From Closterium sp. NIES-65 (taxonomy: Eukaryota; Streptophyta; Zygnematophyceae; Desmidiales; Closteriaceae): a stretch of DNA of 64,000 nt. The stretch spans positions 124,001-188,000 of the forward strand of contig CANXME010002106.1 of NCBI GenBank assembly GCA_948144175.1, read 5' to 3'. The notes below the pieces were generated by a model, which saw nothing but the letters and a program-made list of their open reading frames with translations, searched no databases and was not told where the DNA came from. This document shows, in pieces, positions 1 to 11,700 of this stretch; position 1 is the stretch's first letter, and every line of letters begins with the position of its first letter. The translations under genes were made by a program, and so were the position numbers.

Positions 1-1045
1 GTTGGCGAGCTGACATGTTGCGCACAGGCCTATCCTTGAACAGATTCAAGCCAGCAAACGCACAAACATGCGCTACGTGCTGCGTAGTTGTGCGAACGAT
101 GTCAAACCAGTTCCTATGGCTAGAAAATAGGATGTAGTAGAGAACTGTGTGAAGAAATAGTGCTAAAAAAAGCATCCAGACGTTGGCGAGCTGACATGTT
201 GCCCACAGGCCTATCCTTGCACAGATTCAAGCCAGCAAACGCACAAACATGCGCCACGTGCTGCGTAGTTGTGTGAATGAGGTCAAACCAGTTCCTATGG
301 CTAGGTAATAGGATGCAGTAGGGAACAGTGTGAAGCAATAGTGCTAAAAAATGCATCGTGACGTTCGCGAGCTGACATGTTGCGCACAGGCCTATCCTTG
401 CACAGATTCAGGCCAGCAAGCGCACAAACAAACGTCACGTGTTGCGTAGTTGTGCAAATTAACTCAAACCAGTTCCTATGGCAAGGTAATTTAATGAACT
501 ACCTGAATGTGTTAAGAAATGGTGCTAAAAAAGACAGCCAGACGATGAAACGGTGACATGTTGCGTACTGGCCTACCCTAAACCCAGTTTCAGGCCATCG
601 AACGCACAAACAAGCGTCACGTGCTGCGTAGTTGTGCGAATTAACTCAAACCAGTTCCTACGGCAAGGTAATTGATTAAACTACCTGAATGTGTGGGGAA
701 ATGGTGCTAAACATGGCAGCCAGATGATAAAACTGTGATATGTTGCGTACTCGCATATCCTTGCACAATTTCAGGCCATAAAACACACAAACAAGTGTCA
801 CGTGCTGCGTAGTTGTGCGAATGAACTAAAACCAGTTCCTATGGCAAAGTAATTGATTGAAATACCCGAATGTGTGGAGAAATGGTGCTAAAAAGGACAA
901 CCAGATGATGAAACTGTGACATGTTGCGTACTGGCCTATCCTCGCGCAGTTTCAAACTATCAAACACACAAACAAGCGTCACGTGCTGCGTAGTTGTGCG
1001 AACGAGCTCAAACAAGTTCATATGGCAAGGTAATTGATCGGAATA
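1..1045. repeat. 181-bp tandem satellite, about six copies
   Basis: The word acatgttgcg (or a close variant) recurs at 13, 194, 375, 556, 738 and 919, a spacing of 181-182 bases. Each copy also carries a conserved block around cacgtgctgcgtagttgtgcg. Copies diverge progressively from left to right. The array runs off the left edge of the window, so its full length is unknown. Small open frames in it repeat out of phase (181 is not a multiple of three) and are not genes. Confidence 0.92.
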
Positions 1046-1686
1046 CCTGAATTTGGCATGATGCGGCGGCGAAATGTGAATTTATCCTTCTCTGAATAAC
1101 TTAGTTGTTTCTGTAATTGATAAAAACGGAGCTGATCGCATTTGTCCCTGCCCTACAATGCGTGTAGTTTTGCTGTCCTAATATATTATGGTTTCTCTTC
1201 CAACCAAAAAGGTTCACATACATTACAAATCGTATTTAAAAACATATTGTAAATAAAACCTTTTCAATTCTTAGAGTGGATTCACATGATATCGCGAAAC
1301 TAGAACCAGATGAACAAACGCCATCAGATGACGTGGCAAAGCAAAGTTGTTTGCACATGAAGATCGAGATTGACCCGTGCAGTCTGGCGTAATCTGCAGC
1401 ATTCTGCAGCTCTCTACCTGATCGAGCCTCCCCGTCAGGCATCGTCAGGTTCCCGCCAGTAAACTGCCATGTTCTTCCAGCCTAAAACCTGCTCGTTTTC
1501 CCCTGAAAGTCGCGATCCGAGATAATCACGAAAATCAGCCACAACAGACAACAACCGCCAGTTTACCCCCGCGTCTGAACTCACAACCCTTCCCTTAGAG
1601 TAAACGGCCAATTACAGGGCACTCGGCAACCCTAAAAAAAAGCTAAGTACTCATCACCCAGTTTTAGGCAGTTCGACAATTTTCTG
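1046..1686. other. Upstream flank of CWC22, probable promoter and 5' UTR
   Basis: About 640 bases between the satellite and the CWC22 start codon. The composition is more AT-rich than the gene. I see no other gene and no confident core promoter motif; placing the promoter here rests only on position. Confidence 0.4.
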
Positions 1687-2740
1687 ATGGAGAGGGTGCG
1701 GGTTGGGCGGAAGGAGAAGCGCGGGGAGGAGGGGAGGCGCGGGGGTCGCGCGGAGAGCGAGGAGCGGGAGGAGCGTGATAAGGGTGAGGGGAGGAGGGAG
1801 AGAGATCAGATGAGGGCGAGGGATGGCTTGGGGGAAGGTGAGCGCGAGCGAGATGTGATTAGGGTCAGGGACGGCGGGAGGGGCAGGGAGAGCGAGAGGG
1901 GACGAGGAAGGGATGACGTGGATGGGAGGCGAAGGGAGAGAGAGGATGATGGTGGCAGGGATAGGCGATGGGATGGCGAGATGGAGAGGGAGAGGGAGCG
2001 AGACGGCAGGAGGGGGAGGGGCAGGTCGGGCCGGCACAGGCGGGGAGGGTCCGATTCGGATGGGAGTGAGAGCAGCGGCGAGTGGGAGAGGGAGCGAGAG
2101 AGGGAGGGGGGGGGGGGTAAGGGGGAGAGGAAGGGAAGATAGGCACAGGAGGCATGAGGAAGGCAGGCGAGAGGAGGGGCGGCGAGAGAGGGGGAGGGGC
2201 GAGTGGGAGGGAGAGGAGAGGCGGGGCGACGGGCGGGGGGCTCCCGTGCGCGCACCCAATGCTGATGCTGCCGCCACTCCTGCCCCCGCCGCTGCTGCCG
2301 CTGCTGGCGGAGCAGCAGGCCCAGGCGCAGGTCCGGCAGCAGGCAAGGCAGCAGCAGCGCGGGACACAGGGCGCACGGGAGGCGCGTACATCCCGCCGTT
2401 CAAGCTGGCGCGCATGCTGCAGGAGGTGAACGACCGCAGCAGCGCGGAGTACCAGCGCCTCACGTGGGACGCGCTGCGCAAGTCCATCAACGGGCTGGTC
2501 AACAAAGTCAACGCCAGCAACATCAAGAACATCATTCCCGAGCTCTTTGCGGAGAACCTGGTGCGCGGCAGGGGGCTGCTGTGCCGCGCGTGCATCAAGT
2601 GGCAGATGGCCAGCCCCACGTTCACTCACGTGTTTGCGGCGCTGGTGGCGGTGGTGAATACCAAGTTCCCCGAGCTGGGCGAGCTGCTGCTCAAGAGGAT
2701 CATCCTGCAGTTCAGGAGGGCCTTCCGGCGCAATGACAAG
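1687..2740 (+). CDS. CWC22: CWC22 exon 1: charged N-terminus and start of MIF4G
   Basis: The ATG at 1687 opens a region rich in Arg, Glu, Asp and Gly, as is usual for the CWC22 N-terminus. An Ala/Pro linker (about 2250-2375) follows, then the MIF4G start [14 protein letters not shown] near 2381 and a run to [10 protein letters not shown], with donor gtgagg at 2741. The charged N-terminus is open in one frame up to 2142 and the MIF4G part in another. The switch fits a 12-G run at 2106-2117, after which the second frame carries on the same Arg/Glu-rich composition. A one-base length difference in that run (assembly error or allele) is the simplest explanation; a small intron starting at the gtaagg just after the run is the alternative. 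Confidence 0.85.
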
Positions 2741-5700
2741 GTGAGGGGTGAAGGGAAAAAGGTGGTCTAGTCTCCTCCCCCTGTTCGCTGGGAACTTGTT
2801 GCTCGGGTGCTGGTGGACGTGGTGAATACCAAGTTCCCCAAGTTGGGCGACCTGCTTCTGAAGAGGATCATTCTGCAGTTGAGGCGGGCGTTTTGACGCA
2901 ACGACAAGGTGAGAGGGGAGGGAAGGGAGGGAGGGGAAGGGAGTAGGTGAGGGGAAACGGTGGACACGGTGGTAGGCTAGTTGCGGTGGTGAGCACGAAG
3001 TTCCCAGAGCTAGGGGAGCTGATGCTGAAGAGGATTATTCTGCAGTTCAGGCGGGCGTTCCGACGCAACGACAAGGTGGAGGGTGAATGGGAAAAAGGGT
3101 GGCCTGCTTGTCCTGTAGGCAGGGAGCTTGTTGCGCGGGCTGGTGAGGGGAGATGGGGCACGTGACGGTCACACATCTGTGATGGGCGATGCTTCACGTT
3201 CCTGGTCGCCTCCCGCCTCCTTCACAACCCAGCGTTACGTGGTAACCAGCAGGTGGCACTCCATGTGACTTCCAGTCTCTCCTCTCAATGTCTCTCCATC
3301 CCCTTGACGCTTCAACCATCTCCCATCCCCGCGCCCCCTCTCCCCACCACCACTCCTCCCCCTCTATCTCCTGCAGCCGGTGCTGGTGGCGGCGTGTCGC
3401 TTCCTGGCCCACCTGGTCAACCAACAGGTGGCCCACGAGGTAGTCGCGCTCGACCTGCCTCCCCTCCTTGCCCCTTACTATATTTCCAACCGCCCTTTCC
3501 CTACCCACCTCCCGCTCACTGCAGCGGGTGCTGGTGGCGGCGTGTCGCTTCCTCGCCCATCTCCGCAACCAGCGGGTGGCTCATGAGATGGTGGCGCTTG
3601 AGCTGCCTCCCTCCCTCCTTTGACTCCTTTGCCTCATTTACCTCCCTCTTTACTGCACCCGCCCGGTGCTGGTGGCGCCGTGTCGCTTCCTCACCCACCT
3701 GGTGAATCAGCAGGTGGCACACGAGATAGTCGCGCCCGAGCTGCCTCCCCTCCCACCCATGCCTCTCTTCATATCCATCATAAACCCCCCTTCGCCCTCA
3801 CTCCCCTCCAGCCGGTGCTGGTGGCAGCATGTCGCTTCCTCGCGCACCTCTGCAACCAGCAGGTGGCTCACGAGATCGTGGCACTCGAGCTGCTCACACT
3901 GCTGCTGGAGACGCCCACGGATGATAGTGTGGAGGTGAGGGCTGGGCTGGGGGAGGTGGGTTGTGGGGGAGGTGAGGCCTGGGGGAGGTGGTACCTGGTG
4001 AAGAGGGAAAGGCGGATAGTGCCGCTCGAGAATGTAGTAACGTTGCAAGCGTGGTGAACCACATGCCTGTAAAGAAGGATGTAGTTCACCATCCTGCTGC
4101 TGGAGACGCCCACTGACGACAGCGTGGAGGTGAGAGCTGGGGGGGGTGGTATCTGGTGAGCTCTATGCCTGGTGCAGGAGGATATAGGCGCTCGAGCTGC
4201 TCACACTGTTGCTGGAGACGCCCACTGATGACAGTGTCGGAGGTGAGGGCTGGGAGAGGCGAGGGCTGGGGGAGGCGAGGGCTGGGGGAGGCGAGGCGTG
4301 GGGGGTGAGGTGGTATCTGGTGAGCATGGAAAGGTGTATCGTGCTGCCCGAGCTGCTCACCCTGCTCACCCTTTCCACCCCCGACCACTTCCAACCACTC
4401 TCAACCACTCCCAACCAGGTGGCAGTGAGCTTCGTGAAGGAGTGTGGCGCCATGCTGCAGGACCTCTCGCCCCAGGGCCTTCACAGTGAGTGCTCTTGCC
4501 TTAGGCTTGGGCTTAGGCTGGGGTGAACCCAGCGAGTTCCGGCCAGCCTCCACAGTGAGTGCTCTCGCCTTAGGCTTGGGATTAATCTTGGGAGAGCCCA
4601 GTGACATGGCCTCCACAGGGAGTGCCAAGTTGCTTGGTATGTGCGTATTTTTTCAGTTGCTCTCCGTCCTCGTGCCGTTTCAGCCCTCCCATCCCATCAA
4701 TCTTCTGTCCAGCGTACATTTGCCATGCCACCACCCGCTTCCCCCCTTCCATCAACCACCTTTTGTGTTGAATTTTACGCGCCTGCGTCCACATACGCTG
4801 CACAAGAGCCATGGAACTGATCATCTGCGCCCCAATGCCCCTGTGCTGTGCTGTGCTGTGCTGTGTTGTGCTGTGCTGTGTATGTGGATGCGAACTGAGA
4901 ATGCATGCTCCCTGCCAACTGAGTGGTGCGCACACTGATGCATCGCTGCACTAATTTCTCGCAGCAAGTTTCACAGTCTTGATCCTATTGCTTAAGTGTT
5001 TGCTACAGGTTTGCAGCTACTCCACGATGAGTCTTGATCCTTGGGCTAATGAATGCATGCTCCCTGAATGCATGCCTTGGGCTACTGAATGCATGCTCCC
5101 TGCCGACTGAGTGGTGCACACACTGATGCATCGCTGCACGTCCTGCCTCCCTTCCCGTCCTCCCCCTCCCACCCCTCACCTCGCAGGCATATTCGAGCGC
5201 TTCCGCGGCATCCTGCACGAGGGGGAGATCGACAAGCGCGTGCAGTTCACCATCGAGGGGCTCTTCGCGATTCGCAAGGCCAAGTTCGAGGTGCGTGGTT
5301 GGTGAGGTGAGCGGGCATGGGGAGTGTATGGGTGGTGGCACGGGTGATGCTGTGTGTGCAGTTCACCATTGAGGGGCTCTTCGCGATTCGCAAGGCCAAG
5401 TTCGAGGTGCGTGCCCGTGATGTGGGGGAGTACATAATTCATATGGGCAGTACACGTGCAAGTGTGCATGGGTGTGTGTGTCTGTGCGAGTTCAGCTCAC
5501 CATCGAAGGTCTCTTTGCCATCCGCAACGCCAAGTTCGAGGTGCGTGTGATGGGGTGAGGATCGATCACCCATGGTGCTGTTGCGGATGTAGCTAAAGAG
5601 GTGCCTTAACCACAACTCGCCTCCATTCCAACCACAACTCGCCTCCATTCCAACCACAACTCGCCTCCATTCCAACCACAACTCGCCTCCATTCCAACCA

Positions 5701-8700
5701 CAACTCGCCTCCATTCCAACCACAACTCGCCTCCATTCCAACCACAACTCGCCTCCATTCCAACCACAACTCGCCTCCATTCCAACCACAACTCGCCTCC
5801 ATTCCAACCACAACTCGCCTCCATTCCAACCACAACTCGCCTCCATTCCAACCACAACTCGCCTCCATTCCAACCACAACTCGCCTCCGTTCCAACCATC
5901 TCCCTCTCTCAGGGCTTGCCCGCAGTGCTGCCCTGCCCAGGTGGGGGAGGGGGATCAGATCTTGCACGAGCTCTCAACATCACACGCGCACCCTGCTGGC
6001 CTCATGCTCACGTCTTCACACCCCTCCCGATGCTCGTCTCTCCCCCTCCCGATGCTCGTCTCTCCCCCTCCCGATGCTCGTCTCTCCCCCTCCCGATGCT
6101 CGTCTCTCCCCCTCCCGATGCTCGTCTCTCCCCCTCCCAGGGCTTCCCAGCGCGGCTCCCCGAGCTTGACCTGATAGAGGAGGAGGGTCGGATCACCACG
6201 AGCTCTCAATCTCTCCCCTGCTCACTTCATGCACACGTCTTCCCGTCCCTCCCTCCCATGTCTCTTACCCTCTCCACGGCCTCCCATGTCTCTTACCCTC
6301 TCCACGGCCTCCCATGTCTCTTACCCCAATCTCTCCCCCTGCTGACTTCATGCACTCCTCTTCCCGTCCCTCCCTCCCTCCCATGTCTCTTACCCTCTCC
6401 ACGGCTTCCCAGCCGTGCAGCGTGGGATCGATCTGGAGGAGGAGGTGGAGGAGGAGGAGGGGGATCAGATTGGAACACCCACAAGCTGTTATTCGCTCAC
6501 TGACTTCATTGGCCTCATGCACACCTCCCCCCGCCCCTTCTCCTCCCCGTGTCTCCTGCCCTCTCTCAGGGCTTCCCAGCAGTGCTGCCCGAGCTGGATC
6601 TGGTGGAGGAGGATCAAATCAAATCACGCACAAGCTGGCAATCACTCCACCCACCTGGCTTCATGCTCACCTCGTATCGTGATTCCCCACCCACCGTGTT
6701 CCGTCCCCCCTTTCTTCAGGGCTTCCCAGCAGTGCTCCCCGAGCTGGATCTGGTGGAGGAGGAGGATCAGATCACGCACGAGCTGTCGCTGGAGGAGCCT
6801 TATGACCCCGAGACTTCACTTGGTGAGCTTATAACGAGGATGTGTTGCGTTGAAAGGGTAGATCTGGTGGAGGAGGAGGATCAGATCACCCACGAGCTCT
6901 CCCTTGAGGAGCCGTATGACCCCGAGACTTTTCTGGTTGAGCAGCGAGCTTATAACGAGGATGGATTTTGTGGGCAAGGGTGTCAGATTACCATCCTCAT
7001 TATAACCTACATCAATCCTACAAGCTTAGGCTAGAGATAGCCACCCAAACTTAGTTTGGGTGTAGAACTAGGGCTAACCCTAGTTGGGGGTTGGAACTCC
7101 AACCTTGGCCCCAAGGTTGGGTTGGGAATTATTGGTCCCCCCAATAATGTTGAACCAACTTGGTCAACATTATTGGTCCCCCCAATCATCCCTCAACCCA
7201 ACTTATTGGTGGGGGCCAATAATGTTGGCTTGGTTCCCAACCAACCCCTCCCCCCTAGCACTACTATGTATACCTCCCTCTCTCCTAATGAATCTAATGG
7301 TTCCTCCTCTCGTTTTTTTTAACATGGTAATCAGAGCTACAACGGTTAACACCGTCTCTCGATCCTAAGAACCACACTTAACGCGTGCCGTATCACGCCC
7401 CCCCTCTCTCACTCGCGCTTAAGTTGCGCTAGTACGCCTTCACGGCCCCCCTCCCCCCTTGCACTCACGCACGTTCCCGCGCCTCCCCCGCACGAGTTAC
7501 GATCGGCAGCCCGCTCCCTCCCCCCTCCCCTCTCCTCCCTCACTGCGGTGCATTCCGCCGACAAGGGCGGACGCGACCACCGCGGCGCATTCCGCCGACG
7601 AGGGCGGACGCGACCACCGCGGCGGATTCCGCCTACGAGGGCGGACGCAACCACCGCGGCGGATTCCGCCTACCAGGGCGGACGCGACCACCGCGGCGCA
7701 TTCCGCCGACGAGGGCGGACGCGACCACCGCGGCGCATTCCGCCGACGAGGGCGGACGCGACCACCGCGGCGGATTTCCGCTGACGGACGCGCTACCGCG
7801 GGTGACGAGGCGCATCCGCGGACGGACGCGCACCTACGGGCGACGAGGCGCATCCGCGGACGGACGCGCACCCACGGGCGACGAGGCGCATCAGCGGACG
7901 GACGCGCACCCGCGGGCGACGAGGCGCATCCGCGGACGGACGCGCACCCGCGGGCGACGAGGCGCATCCGCGGACGGACGCGCACCCGCGGGCGACGAGG
8001 CGCATCCGCGGACAGACGCGCACCCGCGGGCGACGAAGCGCATCCGCGGACGGACGCGCACCCGCGGGCGACGAAGCGCATCCGCGGGCGACGAGGCGCA
8101 TCCGCGGACGGACGCGCACCCGCGGGCGACGAGGCGCATCCGTGGGCGGACGCACACCCGCGAGCGACGAGGCGCATCCGCGGACGGACGCGCACCCGCG
8201 AACGGACGCGCACCCGCGGGCCACGAGGCGCAATCACGGGCGACACAAACGCAGCTGCGAGTAACCCGGCGCCACCATACGTTACGTGACCGCACCACCC
8301 TTCCAAGTGGTGTCGTCCTCTTTGACCGCACCCGCCCTCAAGCCGGTGTCGTCACCCCCTCCCCTCCTCCTCCTCATGGCGGACGACTCCACTCCCATCG
8401 AGCTCGGAGCCATTGACAAGCTCGAACTTCTCCATGACACCACGGCCGTAAACTGGGCGTCGTTTGAAGATACGCTTCACACACACCTTGGCTCCGTCAT
8501 CATTCAAGATTATTGCCTTCTTGATGTCGCCCTCGAGCACCCTAATGGCCTCCCACCTGTACTCCCCCCTCCCCTTGAACCTCCTCCCCCTGATGCCCCT
8601 CCTCCACCCGAGCCTCTTCCCGACCCCCCGCGTGCCCCAGTTCATGATGACAACCCGGATCGCTGGGGGGCCAACCTGAACATTTACAACAGGCTTCGCG

Positions 8701-11700
8701 ACACTTACACCCTCCAGCGTGAGGCGCACCGTGTTGCGGAAGCAGCACACGCTGATGCTACTGCACGCCTCCTCTACTACGCTCAACACGAAAAAGACTA
8801 TGCTGAGGAGCTTCGCAAGATCCACAAGGATGTTGCAGCATGGCGCATTGCTGATCGTCGTGCACTCGCCATCATCTTCTCCTGCATCCCCTCCCACCTC
8901 AAACGCGACCTTCGTCCCACCTCCTCCTCTGGACTCTGGAAAACCCTCTCTACTCAGTACGATCGTCAGGACCTTCGCTCCCTCCTCGCCCTCTTCCGCA
9001 AATTCCAAGACATCACCCTTGACTCCTCCCCCACTGCTGCTGCCTACACCCGTCGCCTCATTGACACTGCGCAACGCCTCAATGACCGCGGCATTGTCAT
9101 CTCTGAGTCCCTTCTTACTGCACGCATCCTTGACTGCCTCCCTCCCACATATGACACCTACCGCATCACCTTCACCTCTCGCTACCGTCATCCTCCTCCT
9201 GTGGCTGACACCATCGAGTGGCTCCTTGACAGCGAAGCGGACATTCAACGTGACTCCGCCACCGTCAATGCTGTCCAGACCCGCAAAGCTACCACAGGCA
9301 ACCACAACAGCGGAACAGGTGGCGGCCCAGGTGGCGCCGGTGGTGGTGGTGGTGGACGTGGTGGCGGCCGAGGCGGAGGACGCGGTGGTGGTCGCAGTGG
9401 TGGCCGTGGCGGACGCGGCGGATATCCCTCACCTTCAGGCACCCTCCCCCCGTGTCAGTACATCATCCGCTATGGCTCCAACAAAGGTCAGCCATGCTCT
9501 CAGACCACTCACACCACGGACACGTGCTTCAAAGCCCTCACGGACGAGTGGTTTGCACGTGGTAACGTTGGCACTCCACCTCGCTGGAACACTGTTTTCC
9601 CACGCCCCTCCATTCATGACATCCGCACCCTCCCCGCATATCAGCCCTCTACTCCCAACCTTCACAATGTCCTCACTCAGCATCTCCCATCTCACATCCT
9701 TCAACAAGTTCAGCATCTTCTCCCCTCCACTCCCACCACACCCACTCCTCCCCCATCCACACCTCCGCCTCAAGCCCCTCCCCCTCACTACCATCCACCC
9801 TATGCTGGCTGGCCTTACCCTCCTTACCCACCTCCTGGATATGGTCATGCACCTATTGGACCTGCTGCCACTCCTGCTGAATCACCATCCTCCTCCTTCA
9901 ACCCTCCTGGCTTTACTCCATTCCCCTCTGCTGGATTCATAGGACATGTTAGCACTCCTCCTGCTGATTCTATGTATGCACATGCTATTAATGAGTCTCT
10001 CTTCCAGTACTCCGCCTTTTCCTCCTCCTCTTCATGCCTTGAGTTTATCCTTGACAGTGGCGCGACACACACTGTTCTGCGTGATGCAGGCACACTGGTA
10101 CCCCTCCCCACTCCCTCCACTATCCACGGAGCTGACTCCAGCTTCACCATCACAAGTAGTCACACCTCCACCCTCCCCTGTCCCATCTTCCCCTCAGGTA
10201 CAGTCACAGGTCTATACATCCCCTCCCTACGCAACAATCTGGTAGCACTGTGTGACCTCACCAGGTTCAATATCACCGCCCTCTTCCCCGGTCATGCACG
10301 CCACTGCGACCTCTTTCAAACCACCACTGGTCACTTCATCTGTCGCATTCCCCTCTGCCCTCGCACAAATTTGTACACGTACCGCACCCCTCGCACCTCC
10401 ATTCACCACCTCATCGCCCCCACCTCACCCCTTCCCCTCCCCTCACCTCCGCTCCCCCCTCCCTCCCCACCTCCCATCCCCATCCCCTCCCCCCTCCTCC
10501 CCTCCCATCCCCCCCCCTCCCCCACCTCCTCCTCCTGTCACTGTCGTGACCTCACCCACCCCGCAGTTCTCCTTCACCACAGGTTGGGTCATCCCAACTT
10601 TGCCACCCTCCGTCAAACCGTCTCCACCCAACTCCTCGACGGACTCCCCCTCACCCTTCCCCCTCTCCCCCCATCACCCTCCCCTCCCTGCTCAGTATGC
10701 GTCGAAAGCAAACTGAAACAGGCCCCCCACAAGAGTCATCCCTCCTTTTCTCCCCAGCCTCTTGATCTTGTCCACATGGACCTCTGGGGCCCCAACCCTT
10801 CCCCCACCAGACAAGGTCATAAATACCTGCTCATCCTGGTGGATGACCACAGCCGCTACTCCTCCGTCTCCCTCCTTCGCACGAAGGCGGAGGCCCCGGC
10901 TGCTATTATTGCTTGGGCTGAACAAGCACGCACCCATTTCAAACGGCCTGTCTCCCGCTTCCACTCTGATGGCGGTGGTGAGTTCCTTAACAACATGCTC
11001 TCATCCTACTGCACCACTCGTGGTATCATTCACACCCACACCCTACCTCATTCCCCTCAGCAGAATGGCGTGGCGGAGAGTAGGGTCCGTGAGGTCACCA
11101 AAACTGCTCGGTGCCTCATGGTCCATGCCTCCTGCCCGCCCTCTCTCTGGGGCTATGCCATCCTCCACGCTGCCATCCTCACTAACTTGTACCCTCATCC
11201 CTCCCGGCCCACCACCACTCCCACCGCACTCTGGACATCCAAAAAGCCCGACATCACCCCCCTGCGCGTGTGGGGTTCCATGGCGTATGTTCTCATACAC
11301 CCTGCCGACCGCTCACGCAAAGCTGGAAAGCTAGCCTCCCGCACTCTCCCCTGCATTTTCCTTGGTCACAACACCTCCTCCCCGGACTATCTCTTCCTCC
11401 ATCCCCCCTCTGGTCGCCTCATTCGTAGTCGGGATGTGGAATTCGATGAAGCCCACCCGTACTACACCTCCCCCAAAGCCCCTAACCCCCTCCCTCTAAC
11501 CACCCGTCCCTTCCTCTGGACTGACACCATTCCCCCCCCACCCCCTCTCCCCTCCCCTTCCCTTCTCCCCCCCCCCACCATTGTCCCCCCTGCACCCCCT
11601 CCCCCCTCTCCCCCCGCCTCGTCAAGAGACATCCTTGACCCCGTCCACCCTCCTTCCCCACCCGCTGCCCCTCCCCCTTCCTCCCCACCCACTGCCCCTC

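Noticed and set aside
1654-2629. Long minus-strand Pro/Ser-rich frames opposite CWC22 exon 1
   Set aside because: They are the antisense shadow of the Arg/Glu-rich coding strand, and the sense strand encodes a recognisable conserved protein.
5439-5967. Repetitive minus-strand proteins with [11 protein letters not shown] units
   Set aside because: Translations of the 22-bp minisatellite; three frames give the same pattern.
6570-6645. Extra functional exon of CWC22
   Set aside because: The copy loses the frame and has no donor; the complete exon 5 follows 75 bases later.
8352-9305. Minus-strand gene within the first gag
   Set aside because: Antisense of the copia gag; no recognisable domain.
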